A stretch of 64,000 nucleotides of DNA from Pararhizobium arenae (GTDB lineage: Bacteria; Pseudomonadota; Alphaproteobacteria; Rhizobiales; Rhizobiaceae). The stretch covers positions 434,001-498,000 of the forward strand of contig NZ_MOOY01000001.1 of assembly GCF_001931685.1 (NCBI RefSeq). Reading direction: 5' to 3'. Shown here piece after piece: positions 28,088 through 37,460 of the stretch; position 1 is the stretch's first letter; every line of letters begins with the position of its first letter. The notes under the pieces are model-generated. The model worked only from the letters and a program-made list of their open reading frames with translations, was not told where the DNA came from and did not search any database. A program made the position numbers and the translations under genes.

Positions 28088-28636
28088 ATGGTGAAGGAGA
28101 TGCTGCGGCAGGGTGGGCGGAGTGCGCGCATACAGGCCGCCGTTCATGCTGCTGTCAACGCGCTTTCGAAAGAAGTCGGGCGGGAAGAACTGACCGTGCC
28201 GCTGATTGCGGAGCGGGCAGGGGTCACGCCCTCGACCATCTACCGGCGCTGGGGTGACCTTTCAGAGCTTCTGGCGGATGTCGCCGTGCAAAGGCTGCGG
28301 CCGATAAGCGACCCTGATGATACCGGTGCGATTACTTCCGATCTGGAGGCCTTCGTGCTGCAATACGCGGAAGAGATGTCATCACCGGTGGGACGAACGC
28401 TGTTGCTCGATGTGCTTGCGGCTTCCAGCGATGTTTCAGGCCCCGCGGGACGCTGCTGCCAATATACGAAGCAGCATCTGGAGACGATTCGAATCCGTGC
28501 GACTGCACGCGGCGAGGACGCATTCGATATCAACGAGGCGATCGACGTCGTGATCGCGCCGATCGTCTACCACATCCTGTTTGGCGATCGTGCGCCGGAT
28601 GAGGAGTATTGCCGGGCTCTGCTCGCCCGGCTCTGA
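28088..28636 (+). CDS. TetR/AcrR-family transcriptional regulator
   Basis: A 182-residue regulator. The N-terminal helix-turn-helix contains LTVPLIAERAGVTPSTIYRRWGD, and the C-terminal domain resembles TetR_C of the MT0489-type (LEAFVLQYAEEMSSPVGRTLL). It is transcribed away from the MFS gene, the classic arrangement of a repressor and the efflux pump it controls. The effector is unknown. Its stop lies 4 bp from the stop of convergent sthA. Confidence 0.9.
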   Translation: MVKEMLRQGGRSARIQAAVHAAVNALSKEVGREELTVPLIAERAGVTPSTIYRRWGDLSELLADVAVQRLRPISDPDDTGAITSDLEAFVLQYAEEMSSPVGRTLLLDVLAASSDVSGPAGRCCQYTKQHLETIRIRATARGEDAFDINEAIDVVIAPIVYHILFGDRAPDEEYCRALLARL

Positions 28637-28639
28637 TAT

Positions 28640-30046
28640 TTACGCCTTGTTCACTGGTTCGCCCATGCGGTTCCAGGCATCGAGGCCAGCGATCTTGTAG
28701 GCTTCGGCGAGCGTCGGATAGTTGAAGGTATTTTCGACGAAATACTCGACGGTGCCCTTGAGGTTGAGGACAGCCTGACCGATGTGGACGAGTTCCGTTG
28801 CGCCTTCGCCGACGATATGCACCCCGAGCAGGCGACGGGTCTTCAGCGAGAAGATCAGCTTCAGAAGGCCCGAATCGAGGCCCATGATGTGGCCGCGCGA
28901 GGTTTCTCGGAAACGGGCGATGCCGCATTCGTAACCGATGCCGCGCTCCTTGACCTCTTCTTCAGTCAAGCCGCAGGTCGAGATTTCCGGAACGGCATAG
29001 ATGCCGTAGGGGAAGAATTTCGGCGGTTCCTTGGCAATCGCGCCAACGGCGACGCGGGCGGCGACACGGCCTTGTTCCATGGAGGTGGAAGCAAGGCTCG
29101 GAAAACCGACGACGTCGCCGGCGGCGTAGATGTTGGGAACCGAAGTCTGAAATGTTTCGGGATTGACCTTCAGACGACCGCGATTGTCGGCTTCTAGGCC
29201 AGCTGCTTCGAGGTTGAGCGTGTCGGTTGCCCCCATGCGGCCGGCCGCGAACAGCACCATCTCGCAATGGATGACGCGGCCGCTGTCCAGCTTGATTTCG
29301 CATTGGCCGTTAGGCAGGCGCTCGACCTTGTCGGCCTTCTGGCCAAGGTGAAGCTTCATGTTGCGGTCGCGCAGCTGATAGGTGAAGTCTTCGACAATCT
29401 CCTTGTCGATAAAATCGAGCATGGTCGCCTTGGGGTCGATCAGCGTGACCTGCGTATCGAGAGCCGAGAAGATGGTTGCGTACTCGATGCCGATGACGCC
29501 GGCGCCGATGACCACCATGGAGCGCGGCAGTTCCTCGATATCGAGAAGCTCGTCGCTGTCGATGATCGCCTTGCCATCGAAGGGAATATAATCTGGACGG
29601 AAGGGCTTCGTGCCGACGGCAAGCAGGATGCTGGTGCCCTGGACGTGAAGGACTTCGCCGTCATCCTTCACGACCTGAAGGGTCGTCTTGTCCACGAAGC
29701 TCGCCTTGCCGCGCATATGCTGGACGCGGTTGCGGGCGAACTGGTGTTCCAGAACCTCGACTTCATGATCGAGCGTGATGATCAGGCGGCGGCGTAGGTC
29801 CTCGGCGGAAATCTCCTGCTTGACGCGGTAGGCGCGCCCGTAAAAGCCGCGTTCGCGCCAGCCGGAAAGATTGAGCGCCGTTTCACGCAGGGTCTTGGAC
29901 GGGATCGTGCCGGTGTGGACGGAGACGCCGCCGACCCGTTTTCCCTGCTCGATGACGAGGACCTTCTTGCCGAGTTTTGCAGCCTGAATGGCAGCGCGAC
30001 GGCCTGCTGGTCCGCTGCCGACAACCACGAGATCATACTGGTTCAT
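28640..30046 (-). CDS. sthA: Soluble (Si-specific) NAD(P)+ transhydrogenase
   Basis: A 468-residue flavoprotein that transfers hydride between NADPH and NAD+ in the cytoplasm. The FAD motif VVVGSGPAGRRAA is at the N-terminus. The redox disulfide of lipoamide-dehydrogenase relatives is replaced by TGTIPSKTLRE, which is diagnostic of SthA. An NAD-binding GAGVIGIEYA segment and the C-terminal dimerisation domain (NYPTLAEAYKIAGLD) are present. ATG at 30046 gives the family length; a longer in-frame ATG at 30082 adds twelve unlike residues. Confidence 0.93.
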   Translation of the reverse strand: MNQYDLVVVGSGPAGRRAAIQAAKLGKKVLVIEQGKRVGGVSVHTGTIPSKTLRETALNLSGWRERGFYGRAYRVKQEISAEDLRRRLIITLDHEVEVLEHQFARNRVQHMRGKASFVDKTTLQVVKDDGEVLHVQGTSILLAVGTKPFRPDYIPFDGKAIIDSDELLDIEELPRSMVVIGAGVIGIEYATIFSALDTQVTLIDPKATMLDFIDKEIVEDFTYQLRDRNMKLHLGQKADKVERLPNGQCEIKLDSGRVIHCEMVLFAAGRMGATDTLNLEAAGLEADNRGRLKVNPETFQTSVPNIYAAGDVVGFPSLASTSMEQGRVAARVAVGAIAKEPPKFFPYGIYAVPEISTCGLTEEEVKERGIGYECGIARFRETSRGHIMGLDSGLLKLIFSLKTRRLLGVHIVGEGATELVHIGQAVLNLKGTVEYFVENTFNYPTLAEAYKIAGLDAWNRMGEPVNKA

Positions 30047-30091
30047 GAGGCGTATCCGATGGTGAGGAGAATCGTTGTGCACTGCGGTAGG

Positions 30092-30111
30092 CGATATAGT
30101 CGTCTATATCG
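30092..30111. promoter_or_regulatory. Perfect 8-bp inverted repeat between sthA and the CorA-type gene
   Basis: The palindrome CGATATAGTCGTCTATATCG has arms of 8 bp and a 4-nt spacer. It lies 46 bp upstream of the sthA start and 125 bp upstream of the divergent transporter gene. Its size and symmetry suit a dimeric repressor operator; the regulator is not known. Confidence 0.5.
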
Positions 30112-30235
30112 TCAACCTTACAATTTAATAAAGCTTTATGTGTCGTTGATGGGGTTACGAATGCCGGTTTCCGGCAACATGCGGTATGATGAATAAATGT
30201 GCCGGGCGTGAGCGGCGCTGGAAGGGGAGGCTCTC

Positions 30236-31300
30236 ATGGTTCGGCAAGAGGGCAAGGAAGGTTTTGTCGCTCCATACGGTTCGAACGACGCCGGTATTGA
30301 TGCCGCCCGGTTGCGAGGGCCGGAGGCACGGTCGGGCGTCATTGCGGCCGCTGTCTACCAGAACGGCAAGCGCATCTGCGATATCCCGATCAGTGATGCC
30401 CACCTCTGGCGTGACAAGGAAAACACGGTCATATGGATCGGCCTGCACGAGCCCGACAGCCTGCTTCTCGACGAGGTAAAGCGGGAATTTGACTTGCATC
30501 CACTGGCGATCGAGGATGCCAATCACGCCCATCAGCGCCCCAAGCTCGAAATCTATGGCGAGGCCATGTTCGTCGTGGCGCGCACCGCGCATATGATGGA
30601 CAGTGAGATCGTCTTTGGCGAAACCCATCTGTTTGTCGGGCGCGGTTATGTCGTCTCGGTGCGCCACGGACCATCCACATCCTACAATCTGGTGCGGCAG
30701 CGCTGCGAGGCGTCCCCGACGGCTTTGGCGCACGGCGAAAACTATATCCTCTATTCGATCCTCGATTTTATCGTCGACAACTACATGCCCGTTATCGAGA
30801 CGATCCAGGAAGAGGTCGAGGAACTTGAAGAACGCGTGCTGCGCGACCGGCTCGACAAGAAAGACGTCGAGCGGCTTTATCTGCTGCGGCGCAGTCTTTT
30901 GAGGCTCCGCAATGCCGTGGTGCCGCTGGTCGATGTGTGTCGCAGCCACGAGCACCTCGATCTGCCCGGCATGGACGCGATGCTGCACGCGCTGTTTCGC
31001 GATGTGACGGACCATGTACGCCGGGTCCAGGAGGATATCGACAGCCTGCGGGAAGTGCTGGCCTTCACCTTCGAGGCGAGCCTGATGATCGGCCAATCGG
31101 AACAGACGGAGATCACCCGCAAGCTTGCGTCCTGGGCTGCTATCCTTGCTGTGCCGACGGCCATCGCGGGCATCTACGGCATGAACTTTGCCGAGATGCC
31201 GGAGTTGCAGATGCGCTACGGCTATTTCGTGGTTCTGGCCGTTATCTTCACGATATGTCTGGGCTTGTATCGCTTCTTCAAGAAGGCGCGCTGGATCTGA
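30236..31300 (+). CDS. CorA-family divalent cation transporter
   Basis: A 354-residue transporter for Mg2+, Co2+ or a related cation. A long acidic cytoplasmic domain (residues about 1-285) precedes two C-terminal membrane helices. The essential pore motif YGMNF occurs in GIYGMNFAEMPEL, between the helices. A GGGAGG site precedes the start. The ion preference cannot be told from sequence. It converges with radC, with the stops 3 bp apart. Confidence 0.92.
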   Translation: MVRQEGKEGFVAPYGSNDAGIDAARLRGPEARSGVIAAAVYQNGKRICDIPISDAHLWRDKENTVIWIGLHEPDSLLLDEVKREFDLHPLAIEDANHAHQRPKLEIYGEAMFVVARTAHMMDSEIVFGETHLFVGRGYVVSVRHGPSTSYNLVRQRCEASPTALAHGENYILYSILDFIVDNYMPVIETIQEEVEELEERVLRDRLDKKDVERLYLLRRSLLRLRNAVVPLVDVCRSHEHLDLPGMDAMLHALFRDVTDHVRRVQEDIDSLREVLAFTFEASLMIGQSEQTEITRKLASWAAILAVPTAIAGIYGMNFAEMPELQMRYGYFVVLAVIFTICLGLYRFFKKARWI

Positions 31301-31302
31301 AC

Positions 31303-32082
31303 TCAGATCAAGCGCAGGCCCTTAAGGCTGACATGGCCGTCGCGGCCGATGATGATGTGATCGTGTACAGTGATCCCCAGCGGCTTTGCGGTATCGATGA
31401 TCGTCTTGGTCATCTCGATATCGGCGCGCGATGGGGTCGGGTCTCCGGAGGGGTGATTGTGCACAAGGATCAGGGCCGTCGCTGATAGTTCGAGCGCGCG
31501 CTTGACGACTTCGCGCGGATAAACCGGCGTGTGGTCGACCGTGCCCGTCTGCTGCACCTCGTCGACGATCAGCGCGTTGCGCTTGTCGAGGAACAGGATG
31601 CGGAATTGCTCCCGGGTTTCGTGCGCCATCGCAGCATGGCAGTATTCGATGACCGACGACCATGAGGCCAGGACCTGCTTGCCGCGAAGTTCGCTTTTGA
31701 GCGTGCGGTGCGCCACGGCTGCAATCAGTTTCAGGTCGAGCGCTACCGCCTCGCCGATGCCCTTCACCTCCTGCAGCAGCACCGGCGGTGCACCCAAAAC
31801 TCCGGCGAGCGTTCCGAAACGCTCAAGCAGCGCCTTGGCAATCGGCTTGGTGTCCCGGCGGGGGATGAGCCGGAACAGCAGCAGTTCCAGAATCTCATAA
31901 TCCGCCAGCGAATTGTCGCCATTGTCCCGGAAGCGGTTGCGCAAACGCTCCCGATGGCCATGGTAATGGGCCGTTTCGCCGGACGAGGCGGCGAGAGCCG
32001 GCGCGATTTGCTCCCCGAAAAAGCCCGTCTGTTCCGGTGATTGCGATCTGCTTTTTCCGGGAGGGACGGGAGACTTTTTCAT
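31303..32082 (-). CDS. radC: RadC family (JAB/MPN domain) protein
   Basis: A 259-residue protein. A helix-hairpin-helix region ([18 protein letters not shown]) is followed by the RadC metalloprotease-like JAB domain with the motif [15 protein letters not shown], which supplies the zinc ligands. The historical link to DNA repair is weak and the biochemical role is uncertain. The start overlaps the map stop by 4 bp (ATGA at 32079-32082), so it is the last gene of a phaC-sfsA-map-radC group on the minus strand. Confidence 0.93.
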   Translation of the reverse strand: MKKSPVPPGKSRSQSPEQTGFFGEQIAPALAASSGETAHYHGHRERLRNRFRDNGDNSLADYEILELLLFRLIPRRDTKPIAKALLERFGTLAGVLGAPPVLLQEVKGIGEAVALDLKLIAAVAHRTLKSELRGKQVLASWSSVIEYCHAAMAHETREQFRILFLDKRNALIVDEVQQTGTVDHTPVYPREVVKRALELSATALILVHNHPSGDPTPSRADIEMTKTIIDTAKPLGITVHDHIIIGRDGHVSLKGLRLI

Positions 32083-32918
32083 GCAGCGCTCAACGGTGGG
32101 AGGCCGGGACGATCAAGACCGCCGGGAGAAAGGGTGAAAACCTCGCAGCCGGTGGCGGTGACGCCAATGCAATGTTCGTACTGGGCGGATAGCGAACGGT
32201 CGCGCGTCACGGCTGTCCAGCCGTCGGCCAAGACCTTCACATGCGGGCGCCCGAGATTGATCATCGGCTCGATGGTAAAGATCATGCCTTCGCGCATTTC
32301 CGGGCCTTCATTGGCGCGGCCGTAGTGCAGGATATTGGGGGCATCGTGGAACAGACGACCGACGCCGTGGCCGCAGAAATCGCGCACCACCGAGCAGCGC
32401 TCGGCTTCGGCATAGGTCTGGATCGCTTCGCCGATCGCCCCGGTGCCGGCGCCGGGCTTTACCGCCGCAATGCCGCGCAGCAGGCATTCGTAGGTGACTT
32501 CAAGCAGGCGTTCCGCAGCGCGCTTGATTTCGCCGACGGGATACATGCGACTTGAATCACCATGCCAGCCGTCGAGGATATATGTAACATCGATATTGAC
32601 CACATCGCCTTCCCGCAGCGGCTTGTCGTTCGGAATACCGTGACAGACAACATGGTTGATCGAGGTACAGGACGATTTGGTATAACCGCGGTAATTCAGC
32701 GTGGCGGGCAGCGCGCCGTGGTCCATGCCGAAATCGAACACGAAGCGGTCGATCTCGTCGGTCGTGACGCCCGGCTGCACGCGGCTTGCAAGTTCATCGA
32801 GGCAGCGGGCCGTCAGCTGACAGGCGCGCTTGATGCCGGCGAAATCCTCGGGTGTGTAGAGGCGGATAACGCCGGTGTTCTTGTAAGGCGCGGAATCCGC
32901 CTCGATGTAGGTAACCAT
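32079..32918 (-). CDS. map: Methionine aminopeptidase, type I
   Basis: A 279-residue enzyme that removes the initiator methionine from new proteins. It has the pita-bread fold signatures [39 protein letters not shown] (metal Asp pair), [19 protein letters not shown] (metal His) and [13 protein letters not shown] (metal Glu). A final Glu/Asp ligand lies in the last third ([18 protein letters not shown]; position 'E' conserved). The first 20 residues are a short extension. It overlaps radC by 4 bp. Confidence 0.95.
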   Translation of the reverse strand: MVTYIEADSAPYKNTGVIRLYTPEDFAGIKRACQLTARCLDELASRVQPGVTTDEIDRFVFDFGMDHGALPATLNYRGYTKSSCTSINHVVCHGIPNDKPLREGDVVNIDVTYILDGWHGDSSRMYPVGEIKRAAERLLEVTYECLLRGIAAVKPGAGTGAIGEAIQTYAEAERCSVVRDFCGHGVGRLFHDAPNILHYGRANEGPEMREGMIFTIEPMINLGRPHVKVLADGWTAVTRDRSLSAQYEHCIGVTATGCEVFTLSPGGLDRPGLPPLSAA

Positions 32919-32950
32919 TTTCTAAAGCTTTCAGTTGTCTTTCCCTGATG

Positions 32951-33673
32951 TCATAAACCGGCCGGGGGCGTTTCGTCCATGGCGATCAGGCTGTCTGCAG
33001 CGATTTGCGTGGCTGAAACCCGGCACTTTACGGCGAAGGCCTCGACGCCACGCTGCCGCGCCCGAATGTAGGGGCGCGCATAGTTCGGATCGAGATCGTC
33101 ACAGATGCGCAGACGGCTGCAATCGGCCCTCTGTACCAGATAGACCATCACGCCGCGATGGCCTTGCTCGACCATATCGCCGAGTTCCTCCAGGTGCTTT
33201 GCGCCGCGTGTGGTCGGGCTGTCCGGAAATTCGGCAAGGCCAGCCTCCCGGCTGAAATGCACGTTCTTGACCTCCACATAGCACAGGCGACCGTCCGCAG
33301 GATCGGAAAGCAGGAAATCGATCCGCGAGTTCCTGCCGTATCTCTGCTCGCGTTGAAGGAACGGATAATCTGCGAGATCGCCGATCAGCCCGGCGCGGAT
33401 CGCTTCCTCGGTGAGCCTGTTCGGCAGGCCGGTATTGATGCCGACCGGAGCGCCCGCCACCTCCACCAGTTCCAGCATGTACCGATATTTGCGCGTCGGG
33501 CTGTCATGTACGGAAAGCCAGATTCGCGATCCCGGCGTCGTCAGGCCACGCATGGAGCCCGTGTTGGGGCAGAAGCCGGTGATGGCGCGGCCATCTTCGA
33601 GCACGGCATCGAACAGGAACCGCTTATAGCGCTGGACGAGCACCGCCGGGACGAGGGGAGGTTCAAAATGCAT
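32951..33673 (-). CDS. sfsA: DNA/RNA nuclease SfsA homologue
   Basis: A 240-residue protein matching SfsA, named as a sugar fermentation stimulation protein and reported to have nuclease features. It shows YKRFLFDAVLEDGRAITGFCPNTGSM at the N-terminus, followed by a PD-(D/E)xK-like core (SRIDFLLSDPADGRLCYVEVKNV) and SPTTRGAKHLEEL. It lies between phaC (20-bp gap) and map (32-bp gap) on the same strand. Confidence 0.93.
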   Translation of the reverse strand: MHFEPPLVPAVLVQRYKRFLFDAVLEDGRAITGFCPNTGSMRGLTTPGSRIWLSVHDSPTRKYRYMLELVEVAGAPVGINTGLPNRLTEEAIRAGLIGDLADYPFLQREQRYGRNSRIDFLLSDPADGRLCYVEVKNVHFSREAGLAEFPDSPTTRGAKHLEELGDMVEQGHRGVMVYLVQRADCSRLRICDDLDPNYARPYIRARQRGVEAFAVKCRVSATQIAADSLIAMDETPPAGL

Positions 33674-33693
33674 GTCGATGCCGGGATGCGTGA

Positions 33694-35547
33694 TCAGGCG
33701 CGCACGCGCACGTAAGACCCCGGCGCATCCTCGATCGAGTTCAGCGAGCCTCCCGTGCGGCGTGCAGGCACCCGCTCATTGTCGAGGCTTTCGATCCAGG
33801 CATGCCAATGCGGCCACCAGGAACCAGGCGTTTCCTTCGCATTCTTCACCCAGTCCTCGAACTCGCCGGCGACTTTGCCTCCGGTCCAGTATTGATACTT
33901 TCCCTTGGCCGGCGGATTGACGACGCCGGCGATATGGCCGGAACCGGACATGACATAGGTAACATCGCCGCCGAAGAACTGGCTGCCAACGAAGACGGAT
34001 TTCGCCGGGGCGATATGGTCTTCCTTGGCGGCAAGATTGTAGATCGGAATTTTGACGTCCGCGAGCGACAGGCGCTTGTCCGCCACCACCATCTCGCCTT
34101 TGGTCAGCTTATTTTCCAGGTAACAGTTGCGCAGGTAGAAGGAATGGTTGGCCGCCGGCATACGGGTGGAATCGGAGTTCCAGTAAAGCAGGTCGAACGG
34201 CGGCGGCTCCTGGCCCTTCAGGTAGTTGTTGACGAAGTAGGGCCAGATCAGGTCTGAGGCCCGAAGCATGTTGAAGGCTGTCGCCATCTTCGAGCCATCG
34301 AGATAGCCCGTTTGCTTCATGCGCTCCTCGAGTTGAGCGATCTGATCCTCGTCGACAAAGACCTTGAGATCGCCCGCATGGGTGAAATCGACCTGCGTCG
34401 TGAACAGGGTGGCCGAACGAATGCGGGTATCGCCTTCCTGAGCGTGCAGGGCGAGGGTCGCGGCCAGCAGCGTGCCGCCGACGCAATAACCGATGGCGTT
34501 CACATCGACTTCGCCGGTGGCCTTCCTGATCGTGTCGAGCGCGAAACCGACGCCTTCACGGGCGTAGGATTCCCAGTCCTTGGTGGCGTGGCGCTCATCC
34601 GGGTTGACCCAGGAGATGACGAAGACCGTGTGGCCTTGCTCGACCGCCCAGCGGATGAAGGATTTTTCCGGATTGAGGTCCAGCACGTAGAACTTGTTGA
34701 TCCAAGGCGGGCAGATCAGCAAAGGTCGCTTCAGCACCATATCCGTCGTGGCGTCGTATTGAAGTATCTGGCAGACGTCGTTCTGGGCGATGACCTTGCC
34801 GGGGCTCATGGCGATATTTTCGCCGATCGCAAACTTGCTTGAGTCGGTCTGCCGCAGTTTCAGGTCGCCCTGACCGGCCATGATGTCCTCGGCCAGCATC
34901 TTCATGCCCTTGACGAGATTGGCGCCGCTGGAAGCGACTGTTTCGCGGTAGAGCTGCGGATTGGTTGTGATGAAATTGGCCGGCGACAGCGCGCTCGATA
35001 TCTGGCGAACGTAAAAGGCGGCCTTGTGCCGTGTGTGAGCATCAAGCCCTTCGGCATCGCTGACCATGCGGTCCGCCCAGTCCGAGGTTACAAAATAGGC
35101 CTGGCGCAGGAAGTCGAAGAATGGATTACTGATCCAGTCCGGATCGCTGAAACGCTTGTCGGGGCGAGCGGGCTCTTCGGCAGGGGCGTCCGGATCGCCG
35201 GTCATCTTCTGCAGCGTGCGGGTCCACATCGAGAAGAAGCTGCCCATCAACTGGGTTTGTGCTTCCAGCGTACGCTTGGGATCGGAAAGCCAGTATTCCG
35301 AAACTTTCGACAGGGTTTTCACCATGTCGACGACGGGATCGGCGATGAAGTCGGCCTTGGCACCTTTCTCGCGCGGAGCAAGCCAGGCGGAGGCGGCCTT
35401 ACCCAGTTGCTCCACCGTGCGGGCCATGTTGATGGCGAGCGCTTCCGGGTCCTTGACGATGTAAGGCTCGACGGATTTCGGGTCGAAGCCCGGAAACCCT
35501 TCACTCTTGCCTTCGGCTTGGCCTGCACTGCCTTTGCCTTCCGCCAC
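33694..35547 (-). CDS. phaC: Class I poly(3-hydroxybutyrate) synthase
   Basis: A 617-residue granule-associated enzyme that polymerises 3-hydroxybutyryl-CoA into the carbon store PHB. The N-terminal domain is followed by the alpha/beta-hydrolase core with lipase-like box GYCVGG carrying the catalytic Cys. It has an Asp in AAKEDHIAP and a His in GSGHIAGVVNPP. The length suits class I synthases. A GTG start at 35547 is preferred because GGAGG lies 7 bp upstream; the open frame further upstream has no conserved character. Confidence 0.95.
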   Translation of the reverse strand: MAEGKGSAGQAEGKSEGFPGFDPKSVEPYIVKDPEALAINMARTVEQLGKAASAWLAPREKGAKADFIADPVVDMVKTLSKVSEYWLSDPKRTLEAQTQLMGSFFSMWTRTLQKMTGDPDAPAEEPARPDKRFSDPDWISNPFFDFLRQAYFVTSDWADRMVSDAEGLDAHTRHKAAFYVRQISSALSPANFITTNPQLYRETVASSGANLVKGMKMLAEDIMAGQGDLKLRQTDSSKFAIGENIAMSPGKVIAQNDVCQILQYDATTDMVLKRPLLICPPWINKFYVLDLNPEKSFIRWAVEQGHTVFVISWVNPDERHATKDWESYAREGVGFALDTIRKATGEVDVNAIGYCVGGTLLAATLALHAQEGDTRIRSATLFTTQVDFTHAGDLKVFVDEDQIAQLEERMKQTGYLDGSKMATAFNMLRASDLIWPYFVNNYLKGQEPPPFDLLYWNSDSTRMPAANHSFYLRNCYLENKLTKGEMVVADKRLSLADVKIPIYNLAAKEDHIAPAKSVFVGSQFFGGDVTYVMSGSGHIAGVVNPPAKGKYQYWTGGKVAGEFEDWVKNAKETPGSWWPHWHAWIESLDNERVPARRTGGSLNSIEDAPGSYVRVRA

Positions 35548-35681
35548 CCGGATTCCTCCACAGATGTTTGTTTGTTTTGTCTTTTTACATTCTGCCCGAA
35601 AATGATTACAAGTGCCAGCGCGCGGCAATCCTGAGCGATTTTCGCACAGGAGCGTTGCAGGACCAAACGGACGGGGACGAT

Positions 35682-36041
35682 ATGAGACATTCGCTCAAGG
35701 TGGCGGCACGATTTGGGACGCTTGCGGTGCTGGCCGCATCCACGGCTGTTCTTGCCGCATGCTCCCCGACAAAGCTCGATAATCGCTCGTCATCCTATAC
35801 CTCGACCATGGCCCGTCCGATCGCCGCCGATGTCTATCCTGTCATTGAGGGCAAGAGGCCGGCTGCAACGGCACAAATGAGCAATGATCAAGCCGCGAGC
35901 CTCTCGGCTCGATTGACCGCCCTTTCGGGTGCGCGCAACTCCGGCCAGATCACCGAGGCAGAATACCAGCGCCGTTTGGCAGAGTTGCAGGCGCTTGCTG
36001 CCAACCACGGCAGGGATACCCTCAAAGAGATACAGAATTAG
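35682..36041 (+). CDS. Small lipoprotein with SHOCT-like C-terminus
   Basis: A 119-residue protein. The signal peptide ends in a lipobox LAAC (Cys about residue 27), so it is probably a membrane-anchored lipoprotein. The C-terminal 40 residues (LSARLTALSGARNSGQITEAEYQRRLAELQAL) resemble SHOCT domains, short helical oligomerisation modules. The function is unknown. It is transcribed divergently from phaC and precedes the aminotransferase gene. Confidence 0.7.
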   Translation: MRHSLKVAARFGTLAVLAASTAVLAACSPTKLDNRSSSYTSTMARPIAADVYPVIEGKRPAATAQMSNDQAASLSARLTALSGARNSGQITEAEYQRRLAELQALAANHGRDTLKEIQN

Positions 36042-36163
36042 CACTTGCGTTTCGCCGAGTTTGGACGCAAAGCCTTGTATGGCCGCGTGGGCCGATTGCA
36101 CCGCGCGCGATCCCCTGTGCCCTTGATTCGCTGCTCGCGGGACGCGCAAGACGAGGTTTAGAG

Positions 36164-37384
36164 ATGGAAGAGTTTCACAAAGTCCGGCGTCTGCCGCCTT
36201 ACGTTTTCGAACAGGTCAACCGTTTGAAGGCGAGCGCACGAGCGGGCGGGGCTGATATCATCGACCTCGGCATGGGCAATCCCGACCTTCCGACACCGCA
36301 GGCGATCGTCGACAAGTTGTGCGAAGTGGTTCGCGACCCGCGCACCCATCGCTATTCGTCCTCCAAGGGCATTCCCGGCCTTCGCCGCGCCCAGGCTGCC
36401 TATTACGCCCGCCGTTTCGGCGTGAAGCTCAATCCCGATACGCAGGTCGTTGCGACGCTGGGTTCGAAGGAAGGCTTCGCCAACATGGCGCAGGCGATCA
36501 CGGCACCGGGCGACGTGGTTCTCTGCCCCAACCCGACCTATCCGATCCATGCCTTCGGCTTCCTGATGACCGGCGGCGTCATCCGCTCGATCTCGGTCGA
36601 GCCCGACGACACCTTCTTCCCGCCGCTCGAGCGGGCGATCCGCCACTCGATCCCGAAGCCGATCGCGCTGATCATCAACTATCCGTCGAACCCGACCGCC
36701 CATGTCGCGACGCTCGATTTCTACAAGGAAGTCGTTGCCTTCGCGAAGAAGCACGACATCGTCATCCTGTCGGACCTCGCCTATTCTGAAATCTATTTCG
36801 ACGACAACAATCCGCCGCCATCGGTCCTTGAAGTGCCGGGCGCCATGGACAACACCGTCGAATTTACCTCGATGTCGAAGACCTTCTCGATGCCCGGCTG
36901 GCGCATGGGCTTCGCGGTAGGGAACGAGCGGCTGATCGCGGCTCTGACGCGAGTGAAATCCTACCTCGATTACGGCGCCTTCACGCCGATCCAGGTGGCG
37001 GCAACGCATGCACTGAACGGCGACGGATCGGATATCGCGGAAGTGCGCAGCATCTACCGCCGCCGTCGCGACGTTCTGGTCGAAAGTTTCGGCAAGGCTG
37101 GCTTCGAAGTGCCGCCACCGGCTGCCACCATGTTTGCCTGGGCGAAAATTCCGGAAAAATTCCGTCATCTCGGCTCGCTGGAGTTCTCCAAGCTGCTCGT
37201 CGAGAAGGCGGATATCGCGGTTGCTCCGGGTATCGGCTTCGGTGAACTCGGCGATGACTACGTGCGCATCGCTCTCGTCGAGAACGAGCACCGGATTCGT
37301 CAGGCTGCCCGCAATCTCAAGAAGTTCCTTTCGACGGCTGACGATACGCTTCACAATGTCATCTCGTTGAACGCCCGTCGTTAA
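36164..37384 (+). CDS. PLP-dependent class I aminotransferase (AlaC/DapL-like)
   Basis: A 406-residue aminotransferase. The substrate-binding start reads IIDLGMGNPDLPTP. The PLP-lysine lies in TSMSKTFSMPGWRMGFAVGN, and the cofactor-binding Asn in YPSNPTAHVA. Close family members are annotated as alanine transaminase AlaC or LL-diaminopimelate aminotransferase. The neighbouring homoserine dehydrogenase gene suggests a role in aspartate-family or alanine metabolism, which is an inference from context. Confidence 0.9.
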   Translation: MEEFHKVRRLPPYVFEQVNRLKASARAGGADIIDLGMGNPDLPTPQAIVDKLCEVVRDPRTHRYSSSKGIPGLRRAQAAYYARRFGVKLNPDTQVVATLGSKEGFANMAQAITAPGDVVLCPNPTYPIHAFGFLMTGGVIRSISVEPDDTFFPPLERAIRHSIPKPIALIINYPSNPTAHVATLDFYKEVVAFAKKHDIVILSDLAYSEIYFDDNNPPPSVLEVPGAMDNTVEFTSMSKTFSMPGWRMGFAVGNERLIAALTRVKSYLDYGAFTPIQVAATHALNGDGSDIAEVRSIYRRRRDVLVESFGKAGFEVPPPAATMFAWAKIPEKFRHLGSLEFSKLLVEKADIAVAPGIGFGELGDDYVRIALVENEHRIRQAARNLKKFLSTADDTLHNVISLNARR

Positions 37385-37413
37385 AGGACGGTAGAACCGT
37401 CTTTGAACCCCAT

Positions 37414-37440
37414 GCCCCGTCCGCGCGGACGGGGCGTTCT
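37414..37440 (+). terminator. GC-rich palindrome after the aminotransferase gene
   Basis: A perfect 11-bp inverted repeat (37414-37424 / 37425-37435, GCCCCGTCCGC and its complement) is followed by GTTCTCTCT. The T-run is weak, so it may terminate partially between the aminotransferase and hom. Confidence 0.5.
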
Positions 37441-37460
37441 CTCTATGTTAGGAAGTTGCA

